Assembly (NCBI GenBank): GCA_026990815.1
Contig: JALXCS010000220.1
Coordinates: forward strand, 1-16,756
Origin: Methylomonas sp.
GTDB taxonomy: Bacteria; Pseudomonadota; Gammaproteobacteria; Methylococcales; Methylomonadaceae
Direction: 5' to 3'
Length of the DNA stretch: 16,756 bases
The notes beneath the pieces were generated by a model. That model was not told where the DNA came from. It saw only the letters and a program-made list of their open reading frames with translations, and searched no databases. The translations under genes and the position numbers were made by a program. This document shows positions 14,418 to 16,756 of the stretch, one piece after another (position 1 is the first letter of the stretch; the number at the start of each line of letters is the position of its first letter).

Positions 14418-14581
14418 AGGAGGCTGTCGAGTTAAGGGAGTCGTAGCGAGGCAAGTGAAAAATTGTGCGCGTTTTTTTGATCTTTTGAGGCGCATAGTAG
14501 TACTACGCAACGAAAAAGATCGGAAAAAGGGGCCAATTTTCCATTGCCGCAGTAAAATCATCCTTAATCCGACAGCCTCCT
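14418..14581. mobile_element. MITE-like foldback element, family A
   Basis: This 164-base element has 20-base terminal inverted repeats: AGGAGGCTGTCGAGTTAAGG at 14418 and its complement ending at 14581, with two mismatches. The inside is also self-complementary: TTTTTGATCTTTT pairs with AAAAAGATC, and the centre has the palindrome GTAGTACTAC. A clear target-site duplication is not seen. It has no coding capacity and would have been moved by a transposase elsewhere. It ends five bases before the mlaE-like start codon and abuts element B with one base between them, so it occupies the position where a promoter or ribosome binding site for mlaE would lie. Confidence 0.8.
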
Positions 14582-14582
14582 C

Positions 14583-14739
14583 GGGAACGGGTACGGAATA
14601 AGTTCGACAAATGGCGTAGGATTTTTGTTTGTCTTCAAGGCGTGACAACAGGCGCATAACAAGCTATGTAACTGTTGCCACAACACATAAGGCGGACAAA
14701 AAGACGAGCAAATTGTTGAAGTTAATTCGTGCACGTTTC
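14583..14739. repeat. MITE-like inverted-repeat element, family B copy 2
   Basis: This 157-base noncoding element is homologous to 2646-2803. It starts GGGAACGGGTACGGAATAAG and ends GTTAATTCGTGCACGTTTC; the ends are imperfect inverted repeats (about 19 of 27 positions match). The central hairpin pairs CAACAG (14646-14651) with CTGTTG (14672-14677). Its right end coincides with the last base of the TatT-like stop codon, and its left end is one base from element A. Together A and B fill the gap between the TatT-like and mlaE-like genes. Confidence 0.75.
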
Positions 14740-15722
14740 TAAAGTAAATCATCAATATCTATCATTTCCACAGGATAAGGAGTATCATCCCAAAACGTTC
14801 CCAACTTAGCCATTGGCGTTCGTTTTCCCGTTGCTTCTGTCCAGAGTCGATCTGAAATCATCTGAATCTGCAGAAGGGCAATTTCATTCAATAATTTATA
14901 TGTCTGATTTCTGGAAAATGAGTTCTTGGCTCGAACAAATTGATGGATTATTTTTTTTACCTGTTTAAAATCACCAATCCCCCAATAAACCTGTGCAGCC
15001 ATCACATGGGCAATACCTACCCCTTTATCCAGCCCAATCTGGATTGCTTGATCAAGCAATCGTTGAGTTTGTTTATCATGACTTGGGTTTTCTGAAAGCG
15101 CCGTCCAAACCGCCGCCTGAATGGCATCAGGAACTCCCCACCATTTTTGATTATCCAGACAACCGGCGCCTCTGGCTACTTTTGCTGCAATACCCAGCGG
15201 CACATTGGCATGACCCCCAGAAGCAATATCATTAATTACCGCCTGAAGACCATCAAGAAGTCCGATCAACCAGTAAAACTCATCATTTTCTGAGGCGAAC
15301 TCAGGACATTCCTCGCCTGGTTCAGCAATTGCAACAATTAAATAACGATAACCAGTCAATTGTCTGAGCGCTGCCTGATGAACAAATCGTTGTTGGGCTA
15401 TTCGGGCATCTTGTGCCTCAAAAGAATTTTTAGCTTGAACTGCTCTTATATATCTTAATTCCTGTTCCCAAGCCTTGATTTCAGAACAATTCCCGGCCAT
15501 CATATAAAGCAAGACGGCAAGATGGTCAGGGGAGTCGGCAACTTGAGAAAAACTGAGTAGAAATGGAGTAAATGCCGTTGCCATATCACAACCCAAACCA
15601 GCATCATCAGACGCCAGGATAAAAGGAATCCCCTGGTCTTCTGCATAACCAAGCATGATTTTGCCAGTGCTGTGATAAGCCAGGGAACAGGCATTCAGGA
15701 ATAATGTGGCACATACGAGCAA
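14739..15722 (-). CDS. TatT-like lipoprotein (TRAP transporter T component family)
   Basis: The 327-residue protein is mostly helical with TPR-like character. It begins with a lipoprotein signal (LLVCATLFLNAC, lipobox LNAC) and has ILASDDAGLGCDMATAFTPFLLSFSQVADSP, which resembles the opening of TatT proteins, plus SGGHANVPLGIAAKVARGAGCLDNQKWWGVPDA. TatT (Treponema Tp0956) is a periplasmic lipoprotein that pairs with a TRAP binding protein and has a hydrophobic pore. The TTG at 15722 is the only standard start, but it leaves a signal of just 11 residues before the lipid cysteine and no basic end. The frame stays open upstream and encodes LEKKINRIFCYSKY directly before it, a much better signal, next to GGAG. 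The true start may therefore be a rare codon (CTG or ATC) at about 15764-15750. It lies just after the terminator of the barrel gene. Confidence 0.7.
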   Translation of the reverse strand: MLVCATLFLNACSLAYHSTGKIMLGYAEDQGIPFILASDDAGLGCDMATAFTPFLLSFSQVADSPDHLAVLLYMMAGNCSEIKAWEQELRYIRAVQAKNSFEAQDARIAQQRFVHQAALRQLTGYRYLIVAIAEPGEECPEFASENDEFYWLIGLLDGLQAVINDIASGGHANVPLGIAAKVARGAGCLDNQKWWGVPDAIQAAVWTALSENPSHDKQTQRLLDQAIQIGLDKGVGIAHVMAAQVYWGIGDFKQVKKIIHQFVRAKNSFSRNQTYKLLNEIALLQIQMISDRLWTEATGKRTPMAKLGTFWDDTPYPVEMIDIDDLL

Positions 15723-15791
15723 GTACTTCGAGTAACAAAAAATCCTGTTGATTTTTTTCTCCAGTTTGATTTGAAAATAAAAATCGTAAAC

Positions 15792-15826
15792 AAAAAAGGG
15801 AGGGTTTAAAACCCTCCCTTTTTTTA
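15792..15826 (-). terminator. Strong rho-independent terminator after the outer-membrane barrel gene
   Basis: GGGAGGGTTT pairs with AAACCCTCCC around a very short loop, with runs of six to seven T on both sides, so it can work in either direction. It lies about 24 bases after the barrel gene stop and only about 30-70 bases before the possible starts of the TatT-like gene. Confidence 0.92.
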
Positions 15827-15849
15827 CAGCTCTCTTTAAACAGTTAAAT

Positions 15850-16740
15850 TTAGAAGCCGATACCTATATAAGCGCCTGCTTCAAAGCCGTCCATATCAAC
15901 GCCATCTACATCAGCAACATTGTTATAGCGGCCATCAATACCCACATAAAAATCTTCCCAGATATTGTAGTCAGCACCAACGGCAAATACCATACCAGGT
16001 TTCAATACGGTAATAGACTCAGATGGGGGACTGATGACATTGATAGTAAAACCAATTGGAATGATCCAAGGTCTGAATTTACTACCCTTCATGAATTTGA
16101 TTTTTGGCGAAGCAGAAACAGTCAATGAATTGACAGAAACCAGGGTTGCATTCACATTGCTTCTACTTGCGGCAAGCAGATTACTATGGGTTGTTCCTAA
16201 ATCTTTATACAAGACCTGTAATTCACCCAAAACTTCTGTATTATCCATAAAGCCCCAGAGATTATCACTGAGACTAAAGTCAAGACCTGCACCAAGATAC
16301 CAACCTTCAGCATCTCCTTTCCCGCCATTAGGGCCGGCAAATTCGCCACTGCCAAGAAAAGTATCAGAATGAATGGATACACCATCTCTTGATTGGTTGT
16401 TTTTCACCCAACCGCCACGGAAAAACAACATGTTATCTTTGCTTTCAACAACAGCTGGAGCATTCTTCACAGACGCCATCCAGTTTTCAAGCTCCATGAA
16501 GCGGTGATCATTATTATTGGCTGTTTCAGTTTTAACACGAGTTAGTTCAGCTTGCATCGCTTCCATCATATTGGACATTTGCTGAATTTGCATTTCCATC
16601 GCTTCAACTTTTTTGTCCATGGCAGCCGCCACTTTTTCTGCTTTAGAAGCAGCAGAAGCCTGAGGTGCGACCAAAACACCCGCCATTGTCAATGTTGCAG
16701 TAGCAACACCCAACGCTATTTTTGTTTTCTTAAAGTTCAT
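15850..16740 (-). CDS. Outer-membrane beta-barrel protein with N-terminal coiled coil
   Basis: The 296-residue protein has a classic signal peptide (KKTK, hydrophobic core, APQASA cleavage near residue 30). A methionine- and glutamine-rich coiled-coil segment follows (about 33-75, KVEAMEMQIQQMSNMMEAMQAEL). The remaining 190 residues alternate in short amphipathic strands with glycine and aromatic residues (LFFRGGWV, GWYLGAGLDFSL, FYVGIDGRYN), ending FEAGAYIGIGF as an outer-membrane barrel should. The coiled coil may trimerise or contact peptidoglycan, as in some porins. A very good ribosome binding site (GAGGGGGA, four bases before ATG) and a strong terminator indicate high expression. It is the first gene of the series and could be the outer-membrane partner of the transport genes downstream, but that rests only on position. 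I do not recognise a named family. Confidence 0.82.
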   Translation of the reverse strand: MNFKKTKIALGVATATLTMAGVLVAPQASAASKAEKVAAAMDKKVEAMEMQIQQMSNMMEAMQAELTRVKTETANNNDHRFMELENWMASVKNAPAVVESKDNMLFFRGGWVKNNQSRDGVSIHSDTFLGSGEFAGPNGGKGDAEGWYLGAGLDFSLSDNLWGFMDNTEVLGELQVLYKDLGTTHSNLLAASRSNVNATLVSVNSLTVSASPKIKFMKGSKFRPWIIPIGFTINVISPPSESITVLKPGMVFAVGADYNIWEDFYVGIDGRYNNVADVDGVDMDGFEAGAYIGIGF

Positions 16741-16756
16741 TTCATCCCCCTCATGA

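Noticed and set aside
14412..14657. Arginine-rich open frame across the two repeat elements
   Set aside because: It consists entirely of inverted-repeat element sequence and has no transposase motif.
1..16756. CRISPR array, tRNA, rRNA, integrase or phage genes
   Set aside because: Read on both strands by eye, no regularly spaced repeats, tRNA cloverleaf, rRNA stretch or recombinase was seen.

Overview
The window looks like part of a moderately AT-rich gammaproteobacterial chromosome. The evidence is a TonB-dependent receptor, Gram-negative signal peptides and lipoboxes, a two-domain polyphosphate:AMP phosphotransferase, UbiX and an Mla-type transport set. A methanotroph-like (Methylococcales) or related host is possible, but nothing here proves it. 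Apart from one small gene, every gene lies on the minus strand, so transcription runs from right to left.

Right to left, the window opens with an abundant-looking outer-membrane barrel gene (15850-16740) that has a strong ribosome binding site and a strong terminator. Next is a long transport cluster: a TatT-like lipoprotein (14739-15722), two small inverted-repeat elements lying end to end (14418-14739), an MlaE-type permease, an ABC ATPase homologue, an MlaD/MCE protein and a TPR lipoprotein (10840-14412). A candidate second promoter follows. It leads into a DUF3095 cyclase-like protein, a DUF6091-type periplasmic binding protein, a fused TRAP permease and a proline-iminopeptidase-like hydrolase (5444-10709). 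Many junctions overlap by 4-8 bases or are 9-10 bases apart, which suggests translational coupling.

The left part holds ubiX, a small plus-strand membrane protein gene with its own terminator, a polyphosphate:AMP phosphotransferase (pap), a second copy of one repeat family, and a TonB receptor followed by a truncated YfiR-family gene at the window edge.

The most interesting feature is the transport cluster. It joins two transporter classes that are normally separate: TRAP parts (T lipoprotein, binding protein, fused Q/M permease) and MCE lipid-transport parts (MlaE, MlaF-like, MlaD). The MlaF-like subunit aligns along its whole length with ABC ATPases but has lost the key residues of all five nucleotide motifs (Walker A, Q-loop, signature, Walker B glutamate, H-loop), while keeping its length, frame and overlap with mlaE. 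One reading is an envelope transporter for a hydrophobic substrate, powered by an ion gradient or by a borrowed ATPase. The cyclase-like protein would be a candidate regulator. That functional model is inference. The gene order and the motif losses are read directly from the sequence.
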